Below, piece after piece: positions 37,220 through 45,377 of a stretch of 64,000 nt of DNA; the first letter of the stretch is position 1; each line of letters begins with the position of its first letter. Made by a program: the position numbers and the translations under genes. Below the pieces are notes generated by a model. The model saw only the letters and a program-made list of their open reading frames with translations, was not told the DNA's origin and made no database searches. This DNA comes from a virus. The stretch is taken from positions 1-64,000 of the IMG/VR virus record IMGVR_UViG_3300037502_002506. One strand, 5' to 3'.

Positions 37220-37822
37220 TTATCCATACCATTCTTTATTTTTATTAAATGTAGAGCCAGTAAACTGAAACCATATAGTAGAACTATATCTATCACCTTT
37301 AAAGATTGTGGACACTTCATGCATATAACCTTCGTTTCCAGGGAAAAAGATTAAACTATTAGGATCTGGTTTAATGTTTAAATTAAATTTTGGAAAACAA
37401 ATTTCTCCACCAATATAGTCATCGTTAATGTAATATATTACTGCAATATGGTTTTCTTCACTTGACAGCGTGTCTACATGTGCATCCAGGAACATGCCTT
37501 GTCTAAATTTAATTAAATTAAGTCTATGTTTGTCTACTGGATTGATCTCTACACCATATAAATTTGTGCACTTTTCATAGGCAAGTGTAAAAACTTTATT
37601 TAATATTTTAACAATTTCTTCTGGTAAATCGTCATGGAAAACAGATTCAGAATCCCATGGTTGTCGTCTCCACATCTTATTATTTTTTACATAATCAAGT
37701 ATAATTTTATGTTCTTCTTCAGACAAAACATTTCGTATGTATTGTATATTTTCTTCAGAGTCTCCTATTTTGGCAACATTATTTAAATAAATGTCATCTT
37801 TTTCAGAAGGATCGATAATCAT
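37220..37822 (-). CDS. 2OG/Fe(II) oxygenase, prolyl 4-hydroxylase type (tandem copy 2), leaderless
   Basis: 200 residues. Ligands in LDAHVDTLSSEENHIAVIYY and GYMHEVSTIFKGDRYSS. ATG lies six bases after TAAAAT on the minus strand, so it starts its own leaderless message with copy 3 downstream. Highly similar to 36623-37216. Confidence 0.85.
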   Translation of the reverse strand: MIIDPSEKDDIYLNNVAKIGDSEENIQYIRNVLSEEEHKIILDYVKNNKMWRRQPWDSESVFHDDLPEEIVKILNKVFTLAYEKCTNLYGVEINPVDKHRLNLIKFRQGMFLDAHVDTLSSEENHIAVIYYINDDYIGGEICFPKFNLNIKPDPNSLIFFPGNEGYMHEVSTIFKGDRYSSTIWFQFTGSTFNKNKEWYG

Positions 37823-37863
37823 ATACTTATTTTACCATACTCTCTAGGATACAACTTTTTGTC

Positions 37864-38517
37864 CTAATATTTCAATTGTTGGTTATAGATCTCACGAAGT
37901 TCTGTTGTTCCTAAAAATGTAGAACCAGCAAACTGAAACCTCATTGGAAAGGTGTATCTAAATCCTTCTAAAACCTCAAGTACTCCGTGAACATAGTTTT
38001 CGTTACCAGGAAACATAATTAAACTATTTGATTTAGGTTTAATTTTTAAATTATAATCTGGAAATTCTAATTCTCCGCCTTTATAGTTATCATTAATATA
38101 ATACATACAGACAATATGTTGGTGTTTTTGAGCGTCTGTATCTATATGGGGGGTCATCTTACTGCCCCTGCTCCACTTAGTTAAAAGATATTCACCCATA
38201 AAATTATCATTTGCTTCTATATCTATATCATAATAATCTATACATTTTATTCTAGCAGTTTGAAATATTTTTTTTAAAAGTTTAAGAATATTTTCTGGAA
38301 TTGCTTCTTTATGGGTTCTTTCGGTGGTCCATGGCTCTTTAATCCAAATTTGATTAGAATTATTTACAAAATAAGATAATGTTTGATATTCTTCATCAGA
38401 TAAAAAATTATCTACAATATATACATTTTTTGCAGAACTTCCTAACTTAGCAACATTTTTTAAATAAATTTCATCTTTTTCTAAATCAAGACGTTTTCTA
38501 AAAACTTCTTCATCCAT
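37864..38517 (-). CDS. 2OG/Fe(II) oxygenase, prolyl 4-hydroxylase type (tandem copy 1)
   Basis: 217 residues. MTPHIDTDAQKHQHIVCMYY has His-Ile-Asp, and NYVHGVLEVLEGFRYTFP the distal His and Arg. Most diverged of the tandem triplet, with the same YINDNYKGGELEFP core. Overlaps the 38517-38756 gene by one base. Confidence 0.85.
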   Translation of the reverse strand: MDEEVFRKRLDLEKDEIYLKNVAKLGSSAKNVYIVDNFLSDEEYQTLSYFVNNSNQIWIKEPWTTERTHKEAIPENILKLLKKIFQTARIKCIDYYDIDIEANDNFMGEYLLTKWSRGSKMTPHIDTDAQKHQHIVCMYYINDNYKGGELEFPDYNLKIKPKSNSLIMFPGNENYVHGVLEVLEGFRYTFPMRFQFAGSTFLGTTELREIYNQQLKY

Positions 38518-38756
38518 TATCCCATTCCTCCTTCTCTAACTAAAAGAACAATGGCTCCATTGTCCTCAAGAGCCTTCTTTACCCTTATCATATATTGTAC
38601 TGCAAGTTTTTTATCATCATCAAGCAAAGACATAAAAGATTTTTCTGAAGCACGAACGGTAATAAAACTATCATTATCTATTAAATCTAACTTAAATCCC
38701 TTGGGTGCAAAATGATCAAGAGATCGAAAAGCCTTACGCATAGCATCTGTATACAC
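38517..38756 (-). CDS. hypothetical protein
   Basis: 79 residues, alpha/beta (APKGFKLDLIDNDSFITVRA). No family recognised. One-base overlaps with both neighbours show a coupled operon leading into the oxygenases. Confidence 0.6.
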   Translation of the reverse strand: MYTDAMRKAFRSLDHFAPKGFKLDLIDNDSFITVRASEKSFMSLLDDDKKLAVQYMIRVKKALEDNGAIVLLVREGGMG

Positions 38757-39052
38757 TATAGCAATTCCTCTGGCTGTTTTCTAATAGCAGTAATAATTGC
38801 CTTTGTGCCTTCCCACCTTACACGACCAAGGCAACCTACATTATACTTTATATCACCTTCATACTTAGATGAAATAGCATACGCATACCCATGAATTTCA
38901 AAGTCACTTGCTAATGCTTGATTTCCATTAATAAAAATTCTCCATACAAGCGGATCGTCTGCCTCTGCTTTAGTATTAAATCTTAAAATAATATCATCAT
39001 ATGGGCGCATCCATCTATCTTTTATGATAGTCCAAATATATTTAATCTTCAT
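38756..39052 (-). CDS. hypothetical protein
   Basis: 98 residues (MKIKYIWTIIKDRWMRPYDD), beta-rich with a basic helix at the end. No family recognised. Overlaps the kinase gene by four bases. Confidence 0.55.
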   Translation of the reverse strand: MKIKYIWTIIKDRWMRPYDDIILRFNTKAEADDPLVWRIFINGNQALASDFEIHGYAYAISSKYEGDIKYNVGCLGRVRWEGTKAIITAIRKQPEELL

Positions 39053-39810
39053 AGACCCATTTCTTTTCTTTTTTGTGTTGCAGAAATAGAGTGAATTTGT
39101 TCGCCTAAATCTAATTGCTCAACCTTATAACCTACATCACGACCACATACAATGTTTGTAATGTTTGGTAATCTTAGCACCATTGCACTATCCATAAACT
39201 TATCTTTATCAATATAACCCTTTACCTGATCAAAGGTAAATGGGTCTTTCTCACTTGTGTTATAGGTATTACGGACTCCTACTAGTACCTGGCTTGTTCT
39301 CTTCCCCGCTTCTCTGTAGAGTGCGTGATGCCCTTCATGCCATGGCTGATATCTACCAAGCATTAATGTTGTTGGTGCAGACCAATCATGTAATTTAAAT
39401 TGTTTAATAATTTCTGTTGCCTTTTCGTCAGGATTCCATTCGTGACTAATAAAAGCCATATCAAAATTATTAGGAACTTCAAATATCTTATTAGTATCTT
39501 CGAATCTGCCCTCTTCGATAGTTTCCATATAAATCAAAATATCTGGTTTACCAAATGCTGCACGAGTTAATTCTGTCGGACATACAAAATCTACAATTAC
39601 TGGCGCTACATTTTGCTTTGCAATCAACCTCGCCATCTCTCCCATACGACGAGCCTGTTCAATCCTATCTTCAGCGGTAAATCCAAGATCAGAATTAACC
39701 GTAGCCCTGACTTCATCTGCATTAAGATGAATTGCATTAATGCGTTCTTTAAGTGCTTTTGCTAGTTCTGTTTTTCCAGAACCAGGAAGTCCTATAATTT
39801 GAATTATCAT
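39049..39810 (-). CDS. P-loop kinase / nucleotidylyltransferase fusion, copy 2
   Basis: 253 residues from ATG 39810 (GGAGAAAAA upstream; a 13-residue extension is not supported). Kinase Walker A GLPGSGKTELAK, LNADEVRATVN; nucleotidylyltransferase LGRYQPWHEGHHALYREA and ISATQKRKEMGL. Near-identical to copy 1 over the first 70 residues but different between about 85 and 135, where a substrate lid would lie. ATGA overlap with the WhiB gene. Confidence 0.75.
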   Translation of the reverse strand: MIIQIIGLPGSGKTELAKALKERINAIHLNADEVRATVNSDLGFTAEDRIEQARRMGEMARLIAKQNVAPVIVDFVCPTELTRAAFGKPDILIYMETIEEGRFEDTNKIFEVPNNFDMAFISHEWNPDEKATEIIKQFKLHDWSAPTTLMLGRYQPWHEGHHALYREAGKRTSQVLVGVRNTYNTSEKDPFTFDQVKGYIDKDKFMDSAMVLRLPNITNIVCGRDVGYKVEQLDLGEQIHSISATQKRKEMGL

Positions 39811-40094
39811 TTTTTCTCCATTGTTAGTGCTTGCCAAATCTCTGACCAATTATCGGAATCCTTGTGACTGTTAAATTCTTTTGATATTGATCCACCCTCT
39901 AAGTATATCCCACCCCAAACTCCCCACTCTTTACTAGAAATGCCTACGGCAAAACAAGTTTTTACTACTGGGCAGTCCTGACATAACTTATCTATGGCAG
40001 GTCTTAAAGACTCTTCTTCTTCATATTTTTCAAAAAATATATTTGTGTCGTAATCAACACAAGCAGCGCTATCTTTCCATTTTAGTTTGTGCAT
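39807..40094 (-). CDS. whiB: WhiB-family regulator
   Basis: 95 residues. Four Cys at 12, 38, 41 and 47 (CxxC within LCQDCPVVKTC) would hold a 4Fe-4S cluster, followed by the GVWGG turn at 58-62. WhiB proteins are specific to actinobacteria and their phages and usually bind the sigma-A region 4 to change promoter choice. The basic DNA-binding tail after GVWGG is short here. It could regulate the phage's own promoters or the host. Heads the operon with the kinase fusion. Confidence 0.88.
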   Translation of the reverse strand: MHKLKWKDSAACVDYDTNIFFEKYEEEESLRPAIDKLCQDCPVVKTCFAVGISSKEWGVWGGIYLEGGSISKEFNSHKDSDNWSEIWQALTMEKK

Positions 40095-40299
40095 TTATAA
40101 AACTTTCTGGTATATCCCAACCATTTTTTCCTGGTATAAACTTACGAGTCATATACCATTTTCCATCAATATATGCACCATATTTTGAGGTTCTACCCTT
40201 TTCAGATCTATATCTATTAATAACAGACCATCCATCCCAAAATAATGTATTGCTTGAGTTTACTATTTTTTCCATTTGCTCTAATGATTTAATATTCAT
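40069..40299 (-). CDS. hypothetical protein
   Basis: 76 residues, basic, with aromatic motifs (LFWDGWSVINRYRSEKGRTS). AGGAGAAG ribosome binding site. No family recognised. Overlaps the WhiB gene by 26 bases. Confidence 0.6.
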   Translation of the reverse strand: MNIKSLEQMEKIVNSSNTLFWDGWSVINRYRSEKGRTSKYGAYIDGKWYMTRKFIPGKNGWDIPESFINAQTKMER

Positions 40300-40307
40300 A
40301 TCTTCTC

Positions 40308-40658
40308 CTAGTATCTAAAGATTCCAACTTCTATATTTTTTAATTCTGCTTCCTTAACTAATTTTGAAACAGAATCGTTTGGTGTTGATAAAAATGCAAG
40401 ATAATTAAAGTCTTGTATGTTTTCTTCAATCCAAGAAGGAGGCACCTTATACATTTTAATCTTCTTGCCCCTTGATCTCATACTGCGTTCAGACACATTA
40501 ACAAATTCCATTACCATAGAATTTATTTTTGCTGGTCCTGCTGTATAAATATAAAAGTATGGATCATCCTCTTTAGCACTTGAGAGTGCTACCCCCATAG
40601 CACGAAGAAAAACCTGGTAGTCGTCAAATGACTTACTACCCTGCACTCCCACTATCAT
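40308..40658 (-). CDS. hypothetical Rossmann-like protein
   Basis: 116 residues. MIVGVQGSKSFDDYQVFLRA followed by YIYTAGPAKINSMV resembles the start of SLOG/YspA-like nucleotide-binding proteins (GSRxxxD...GxAxG). Assignment is tentative. Begins within the preceding gene. Confidence 0.5.
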   Translation of the reverse strand: MIVGVQGSKSFDDYQVFLRAMGVALSSAKEDDPYFYIYTAGPAKINSMVMEFVNVSERSMRSRGKKIKMYKVPPSWIEENIQDFNYLAFLSTPNDSVSKLVKEAELKNIEVGIFRY

Positions 40659-41061
40659 CTAAAGTCCCTTCTCGTAATTTATCTATAATAAATATCATCT
40701 TATCTAATTGTACCCTATTCATAGTCATTGTGTCAACCCTTCTTGTGGTTTCTTTGTTAACTGTTCCATCAATAGACATATCTGCCACATATAATGCATT
40801 ATCTTTAATCCAGTAGGCCCTGTTGTCCATAATTATTACTTTAATGTTATTTTTTGCCTCATGGATCTTAGATTGAGTTTTTTTAATTTTTTTAATTTTT
40901 GTGCCTTTCGGTAGTAACGGAAATATTAAAGAATGAATATGGCTTTGGCTATACCTTATAGGCTTTATTTTGCTTTCTTGTAATATATTATGTTTAGCCT
41001 GAAACTTTTCAAACAAATATATTAAAATAAAAGCCAATATAAATCCTGATATGTATTTCAT
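40636..41061 (-). CDS. membrane-anchored conserved protein
   Basis: 141 residues. One N-terminal helix (YISGFILAFILIYLF) then a basic linker and a beta-rich domain. I recall similar anchored proteins in other large actinophages. No function known. Confidence 0.55.
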   Translation of the reverse strand: MKYISGFILAFILIYLFEKFQAKHNILQESKIKPIRYSQSHIHSLIFPLLPKGTKIKKIKKTQSKIHEAKNNIKVIIMDNRAYWIKDNALYVADMSIDGTVNKETTRRVDTMTMNRVQLDKMIFIIDKLREGTLDDSGSAG

Positions 41062-41080
41062 TATGGACTTATTATACTAC

Positions 41081-41404
41081 CTATTGAATCAGATTGCGCT
41101 TAATCTCCTTAAGAGAAAATTGCATGTCTTCATCTAATTCATTAATATTTGTTTCATTAAAGGCACGACTAGTTAATGAAACCATCGGATTGTTTGAAGT
41201 AACATCCATATTGATAAATCCCAATTCCCAAAGTTTCATGGCAGAAGATATAAAATTATCTAATACCAATTTATGTAACTCAGGGTTTATCTTTTCTAAA
41301 TCTTTATTAAAGGTATACAGCATTTCTCCAGTATCTGGATCAAGTGCTGCTGGCTCTACTACCCCAGATAATACCAATTTGTCGAAATCACTTGGTTCTT
41401 GCAT
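41081..41404 (-). CDS. hypothetical acidic protein
   Basis: 107 residues from ATG 41404, chosen because GAGAAAAG lies upstream and an upstream start lacks support. Helical, acidic. Overlaps the SNase gene by 17 bases. Confidence 0.55.
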   Translation of the reverse strand: MQEPSDFDKLVLSGVVEPAALDPDTGEMLYTFNKDLEKINPELHKLVLDNFISSAMKLWELGFINMDVTSNNPMVSLTSRAFNETNINELDEDMQFSLKEIKRNLIQ

Positions 41405-41807
41405 TTTTTGACTTTTCTCGCTGTTGGGCAAGTACAGCAAAATCTTTTACCTTGGTATCTCCAAGATATCCCCAAGCATATCCATCCTCAATCATATGAT
41501 CATTAATAGATACGGTGTCTCCATTAACATAAAGCCAACCAAGAATTCTGCCATACTTCTCAGAAGAATCTGGTTTTTCAGTTTTAATTACTATTAACTC
41601 TGCGTCTTTTAATTTTGTTTTAAGATATTCTTTTGCTTCAAGTCCAAGACTTTTTTCAAACTTATCCTTGGTGCGTGATTCTGGAGTGTCAATACCAGCA
41701 AGGCGTACTCGTTGGGAGTAGGACACATTGAAGCCAAGGTCAATGTCCACATCAATAGTGTCTCCATCTACCACTCCCGTAATCTTTTTTACTCTATATT
41801 CGTACAT
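41388..41807 (-). CDS. thermonuclease (staphylococcal nuclease homologue)
   Basis: 139 residues. VVDGDTIDV near 12-20, RVRLAGIDTPESRTKDK near 33-49 (Arg35, Asp40 and Glu43 fit the catalytic set) and EKYGRILGWLYVNG complete the SNase pattern. It cleaves DNA or RNA with Ca2+. No signal peptide, so it acts inside the cell, perhaps on host DNA or mRNA. One-base coupling (TAATG) with the DUF7455 gene. Confidence 0.85.
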   Translation of the reverse strand: MYEYRVKKITGVVDGDTIDVDIDLGFNVSYSQRVRLAGIDTPESRTKDKFEKSLGLEAKEYLKTKLKDAELIVIKTEKPDSSEKYGRILGWLYVNGDTVSINDHMIEDGYAWGYLGDTKVKDFAVLAQQREKSKNARTK

Positions 41808-42064
41808 TAGTTCTCGCTTCCAACCTGTCGGTTTTCAATAAGTCGCTCTCTTTCGTCAACAATTTCTAATGCAAACTTCATCATATTGTCATACCCAATT
41901 GCATTATCCATTGCCTTATTGTAATGATGTCCACAAAACAATAGGTCAGACCCATTCTTTCCGATCACCTTTACATAAGCCTGAGCAGAGCAACGATCAC
42001 AACGATCTGTTGCATCAAGAAGCCATACCTTTTCTTCTTCTTTGCTCTTTAGCATACTGAACAT
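41807..42064 (-). CDS. DUF7455-like zinc-binding protein
   Basis: 85 residues. DRCDRCSAQAYVKV ... LLFCGHH is the signature of a small actinobacterial family (DUF7455) with CxxC and CxHH metal ligands. Function unknown. A frequent actinophage gene. Confidence 0.75.
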   Translation of the reverse strand: MFSMLKSKEEEKVWLLDATDRCDRCSAQAYVKVIGKNGSDLLFCGHHYNKAMDNAIGYDNMMKFALEIVDERERLIENRQVGSEN

Positions 42065-42065
42065 A

Positions 42066-42251
42066 TTATACCTTTCTATTATCAGTTTTATAAAAACCAG
42101 AGCCGTTAAAGGTGACTCCTATATTAGAGTATACACGAACTAAAGGTTTATCGCAAGTCTCGCAGGCATAACCTGGATCTTCATCAGACATCGATCTAAC
42201 TTTTGTATATCGTACAGCACATGCCATACAATCATATTCATATGATGGCAT
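42066..42251 (-). CDS. FmdB-type zinc-ribbon protein
   Basis: 61 residues. MPSYEYDCMACAVRYTKVRS with CETCDKP is the FmdB/CxxC_CxxC_SSSS zinc ribbon, ending in GSGFYKTD as typical. Probably a small regulatory or scaffold protein. One-base TAATG coupling upstream. Confidence 0.8.
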   Translation of the reverse strand: MPSYEYDCMACAVRYTKVRSMSDEDPGYACETCDKPLVRVYSNIGVTFNGSGFYKTDNRKV

Positions 42252-42361
42252 TATTTATTCTTTGTCTTAGCCTTTACCTGCCATACAGGAAGTTTTAAAT
42301 TGTCTCCAGACCACTCATAGCCTAGAAGTTTGACAACGAACTTAATAATTTTAATACGCAT
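42251..42361 (-). CDS. hypothetical basic peptide
   Basis: 36 residues (MRIKIIKFVVKLLGYEWSGD), basic amphipathic. Starts in the stop of the DUF2061 gene (TAATG) and ends in the start of the FmdB gene. Confidence 0.45.
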   Translation of the reverse strand: MRIKIIKFVVKLLGYEWSGDNLKLPVWQVKAKTKNK

Positions 42362-42579
42362 TATTTCACCTTCTTGCCAAATTTGGCCCAGACTCTTTCG
42401 TGAAGATAATAAAATGTCATCTCTAGTGCCATATACGATATCGCATATAGACCAACATATTCCCATTCAGCCTCACCATAAATTATATGACTTACTGCAA
42501 ATAAAATTCCAGCAACAAATGTAAAATGTACAAATGGCCAACTAATTGTTTTTAGCAGGCTTTTCTTTTTTGATTCCAT
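42361..42579 (-). CDS. DUF2061 membrane protein, copy 2
   Basis: 72 residues. LKTISWPFVHFTFVAGILFA and MALEMTFYYLHERVW follow the DUF2061 plan (two helices, xxHERxW). Paralogue of 27474-27677. GGAGG ribosome binding site. Confidence 0.7.
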   Translation of the reverse strand: MESKKKSLLKTISWPFVHFTFVAGILFAVSHIIYGEAEWEYVGLYAISYMALEMTFYYLHERVWAKFGKKVK

Positions 42580-42606
42580 AACTCCTCCTATTTATATTAT
42601 AGCACC

Positions 42607-44028
42607 CTACCTGCAGATTGTAAAGTTATATGTATTTTCCCATGCCGTGATGTCTTTTTCATCATTCAATAAAGGCTGTCCCTTTATGTTTAAACTTGTA
42701 TTTAGTAGTATTGGAACCCCAGTCATAGTATACCAATTAGATAGAACCTCGTATAGACCTGGATGCTGTTGTCTATTGACCGTCTGCACCCTTGAGGTTC
42801 CGTCTTTATGAACAACAGATGGTATTTTGTCTGGCCTTAAGCATTTTACAGCATACTGCATGTATGGCGATGAAAATCTCATGTCAAACCATTTATCAGC
42901 GTGTTCTTCCATAACTACTGGAGCAAAAGGTCTAAATAGTTCTCTTTTTTTAATAAGATTAACTTTATCTTTTATGAGTGGGTCTCTAGGATCAGCAAAA
43001 ATTGATCTATTGCCTAAAGCCCTAGGACCATACTCTGCTCTTCCTGTTGCTACTGCTGCCACCTTATCTCTAATTAAACTAGTAATAATTTGATTTACTG
43101 GATACTCCCCGCCTAAATCATGACCAAGGTATGGGCTTTTCCAATTTAAATGCTTTCCATAAAACGCTGCTGCTGCACCAAGAGATGATCCTGCGTCTCC
43201 AGGATTGGGCATAATCCATACATCATCAAACATTCTCCAAAGCATCGTATTCGCTGCACAATTTAAAGCACATCCCCCCATAAAAACAAGATTGCGCTTG
43301 CCTGTAAGTTTTTGTGCCATCGACATAAAGTTTACTAATCTATTTTCATATACCCGTTGTACTGCTGCTGCAATATCAAACTTATCTTGTTCTGTAATGG
43401 GCATATCCCAATCAAAAATGCCTTTATGAAAGTTATATTTTTGTTTTTGTAAGTCTGGGAAATATTCATTTACCTTAAGAAAATATTTTGACCAATCTCC
43501 ATATGCCGCCATGCCCATAAATATATATTCTTCTTCATTAGGTTTTAGTCCAACTAACTGCGTAAATGCCGAATAAAATAATCCAAAACTAAATGGATAA
43601 TTTTTTTTATAAACAGATTTTATATCTGATCCTTGACCCACCCAAATACTTGAAGTGTTATATTCTCCGATTGCATCTAATACAACTATGACCGCATCAT
43701 TAAACTTACTTGTATAGTACCCAGCGCAAGCATGTGAATAATGATGATTAAAATATTTAATTGGTAAATCCATTGGGATATTCGGCTTCCAATCAGCAGC
43801 CCCACCCTTTAAAAATATTCTTGATCTTTTCAACTGAGGATGCTCGTAGTATGCAATATGTGTTGGCGTCCCATAATTTAAGAGATCTAGGTAAATATCT
43901 TTATTGTTATACCAGTCATTTTTTTGCTTGCTGTACCTTTCTGCATGTCCAGAAAATAAAATTTCTCCGTCTTTAATTAAAGATACAGAAGCGTCATGAG
44001 AAGTTTCATTTATTCCAAGTATTATCAT
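42607..44028 (-). CDS. carbamoyltransferase (NodU/CmcH type)
   Basis: 473 residues. MIILGINETSHDASVSLIKD, YFNHHYSHACAGYYTS and GGCALNCAAN are the ASKHA (Kae1-like) domain. RAEYGPRALGNRSIFADPRD and the PILLNTSLNIKGQP end form the C-terminal part. It makes carbamoyl-adenylate from carbamoyl phosphate and transfers carbamoyl to a hydroxyl or amine. Known targets are antibiotics, Nod factors and, for some phages, modified bases. Shorter than the typical 550-600 residues. The substrate is unknown. A GT60-like gene and oxygenases lie upstream on the same strand. Confidence 0.85.
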   Translation of the reverse strand: MIILGINETSHDASVSLIKDGEILFSGHAERYSKQKNDWYNNKDIYLDLLNYGTPTHIAYYEHPQLKRSRIFLKGGAADWKPNIPMDLPIKYFNHHYSHACAGYYTSKFNDAVIVVLDAIGEYNTSSIWVGQGSDIKSVYKKNYPFSFGLFYSAFTQLVGLKPNEEEYIFMGMAAYGDWSKYFLKVNEYFPDLQKQKYNFHKGIFDWDMPITEQDKFDIAAAVQRVYENRLVNFMSMAQKLTGKRNLVFMGGCALNCAANTMLWRMFDDVWIMPNPGDAGSSLGAAAAFYGKHLNWKSPYLGHDLGGEYPVNQIITSLIRDKVAAVATGRAEYGPRALGNRSIFADPRDPLIKDKVNLIKKRELFRPFAPVVMEEHADKWFDMRFSSPYMQYAVKCLRPDKIPSVVHKDGTSRVQTVNRQQHPGLYEVLSNWYTMTGVPILLNTSLNIKGQPLLNDEKDITAWENTYNFTICR

Positions 44029-44029
44029 T

Positions 44030-44116
44030 TTAATAAATATACCTTCTATTATTGTCTGCCTTTTTTATTTTACGAATTAAAAAATAAAGTTTAATTTTTT
44101 TAATTATTTTTTTCAT
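44030..44116 (-). CDS. tiny basic peptide
   Basis: 28 residues, very Lys/Ile-rich (MKKIIKKIKLYFLIRKIKKA), amphipathic. GGAGAAGC and an ATGA overlap with the oxygenase stop support translation. It lies between the oxygenase and the carbamoyltransferase. Confidence 0.4.
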   Translation of the reverse strand: MKKIIKKIKLYFLIRKIKKADNNRRYIY

Positions 44117-44784
44117 GCTTCTCCTGTCGAATAGACCATTTCTCTCATATTATGATACCAATGAGGCAAGGAATACCTAGAACCGCTTGTTATTGGATAT
44201 ACTTCGTGAACATATAAAAAGTTAGAAGGAAAAAAAATAATACTTCCTGCAGGAGGCTTAATTTTTATTTTAGAATTTTGAAACTCTATCTCTCCACCCT
44301 CATAGTCATCGTTTAGATAACTTACAGTGGAAAGAATCCTACTGCTAATGCCGTGATCAATATGTGCAGGCAAAAATCCGCCAACTTCGTATCTTAATAA
44401 ATGAATGCTGAATTCTCTATTTTTTATATTTTTTCCACAAAAGGGATAAAGTGTGTTTGCATAATGATTGGTAGCAAAATCTAAAGATTCATATAGTTTT
44501 TTGGATATACTTAGTTGCTCATTAAAATAATAATCGCTAGGCTTTATGGCATGCCGTGGGGGTAAAAACTTTTGCCAACAAAAAGTTTCCATAGTTTTAG
44601 CGCTTTCATTTTGCCATGGCTTCCATGGCTTTATATTAGTAAAAGATGTTCCATGTTCTTTATTCTCGTATCTTTTATCTAAAGAGTTAAGGTCTTCTAT
44701 AATTTGTCCAGGTTCTTTAATTACATTTTTATATAATACTAAACCAAGATCTAAAATTTCATATTCTAGCAAGAGGATATACAC
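44113..44784 (-). CDS. 2OG/Fe(II) oxygenase
   Basis: About 223 residues if GTG 44784 is the start (GGAAGG close by); TTG 44772 is an alternative and no ATG fits. Core: FLPAHIDHGISSRILSTVSY (His-Ile-Asp), DDYEGGEIEF, LYVHEVYPITSGSRYSLP (distal His, Arg). The gene overlaps the end of the 44759-45355 oxygenase, so the two are probably made together. Confidence 0.75.
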   Translation of the reverse strand: MYILLLEYEILDLGLVLYKNVIKEPGQIIEDLNSLDKRYENKEHGTSFTNIKPWKPWQNESAKTMETFCWQKFLPPRHAIKPSDYYFNEQLSISKKLYESLDFATNHYANTLYPFCGKNIKNREFSIHLLRYEVGGFLPAHIDHGISSRILSTVSYLNDDYEGGEIEFQNSKIKIKPPAGSIIFFPSNFLYVHEVYPITSGSRYSLPHWYHNMREMVYSTGEA

Positions 44785-45355
44785 CAGCCTTCCATAAGCC
44801 TGGATTAGGATGATAATCTGGATCTGCATGTTGTGGCAGACTAGTATGCATAAAAAGCGCTGTAAATCTTTCACCACGGGTAACTGTAGTTATTCCATGA
44901 ATATATTCTGTTCCCGCTCCTGGAAAAAATACTGCAGAATACTGTTTTGGTTTATACTGAAAATCTTGGTTTGGAAAATAAATTACTCCACCATCATAAC
45001 TTTTTTCATCACTTAAATAAATAATTGTACTAAACTCAATAAAAGATTCGGGGTCTTGTGCATCAATATGTAGTCCGCCCTTAGTTCCAGGCACCCAGTG
45101 AGATCCAAAACCTTTAAACACATATATTGGATTTACAAATCCATTTAACGCTTTGTGCATTTCGTTAGATTTTTTCCCATATCTTATCATTATATCTTGT
45201 ACCGTTTTGTTGTATGGTAATGAAGTTCCGCCATATCTATCAGAGTAATACTTTGGGTATGGATTTTTTTCTGAATTAGGGTCTAGTTGTTGCTGAATTA
45301 GAGTCGCTGCATCATCTGGTGTAATAAAATTTTCTATAACTGTTATTCTATGCAT
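44759..45355 (-). CDS. 2OG/Fe(II) oxygenase
   Basis: 198 residues. GGLHIDAQDPESFIEFSTII (His-Ile-Asp), YDGGVIYFPNQDFQYKP, and EYIHGITTVTRGERFTALF (distal His, Arg). A more diverged member of the group. AGGAGATAA ribosome binding site and a TATAAT upstream. Coupled to the next oxygenase. Confidence 0.8.
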   Translation of the reverse strand: MHRITVIENFITPDDAATLIQQQLDPNSEKNPYPKYYSDRYGGTSLPYNKTVQDIMIRYGKKSNEMHKALNGFVNPIYVFKGFGSHWVPGTKGGLHIDAQDPESFIEFSTIIYLSDEKSYDGGVIYFPNQDFQYKPKQYSAVFFPGAGTEYIHGITTVTRGERFTALFMHTSLPQHADPDYHPNPGLWKAGVYPLARI

Positions 45356-45377
45356 AATTATCTCCTATTATACTGTA

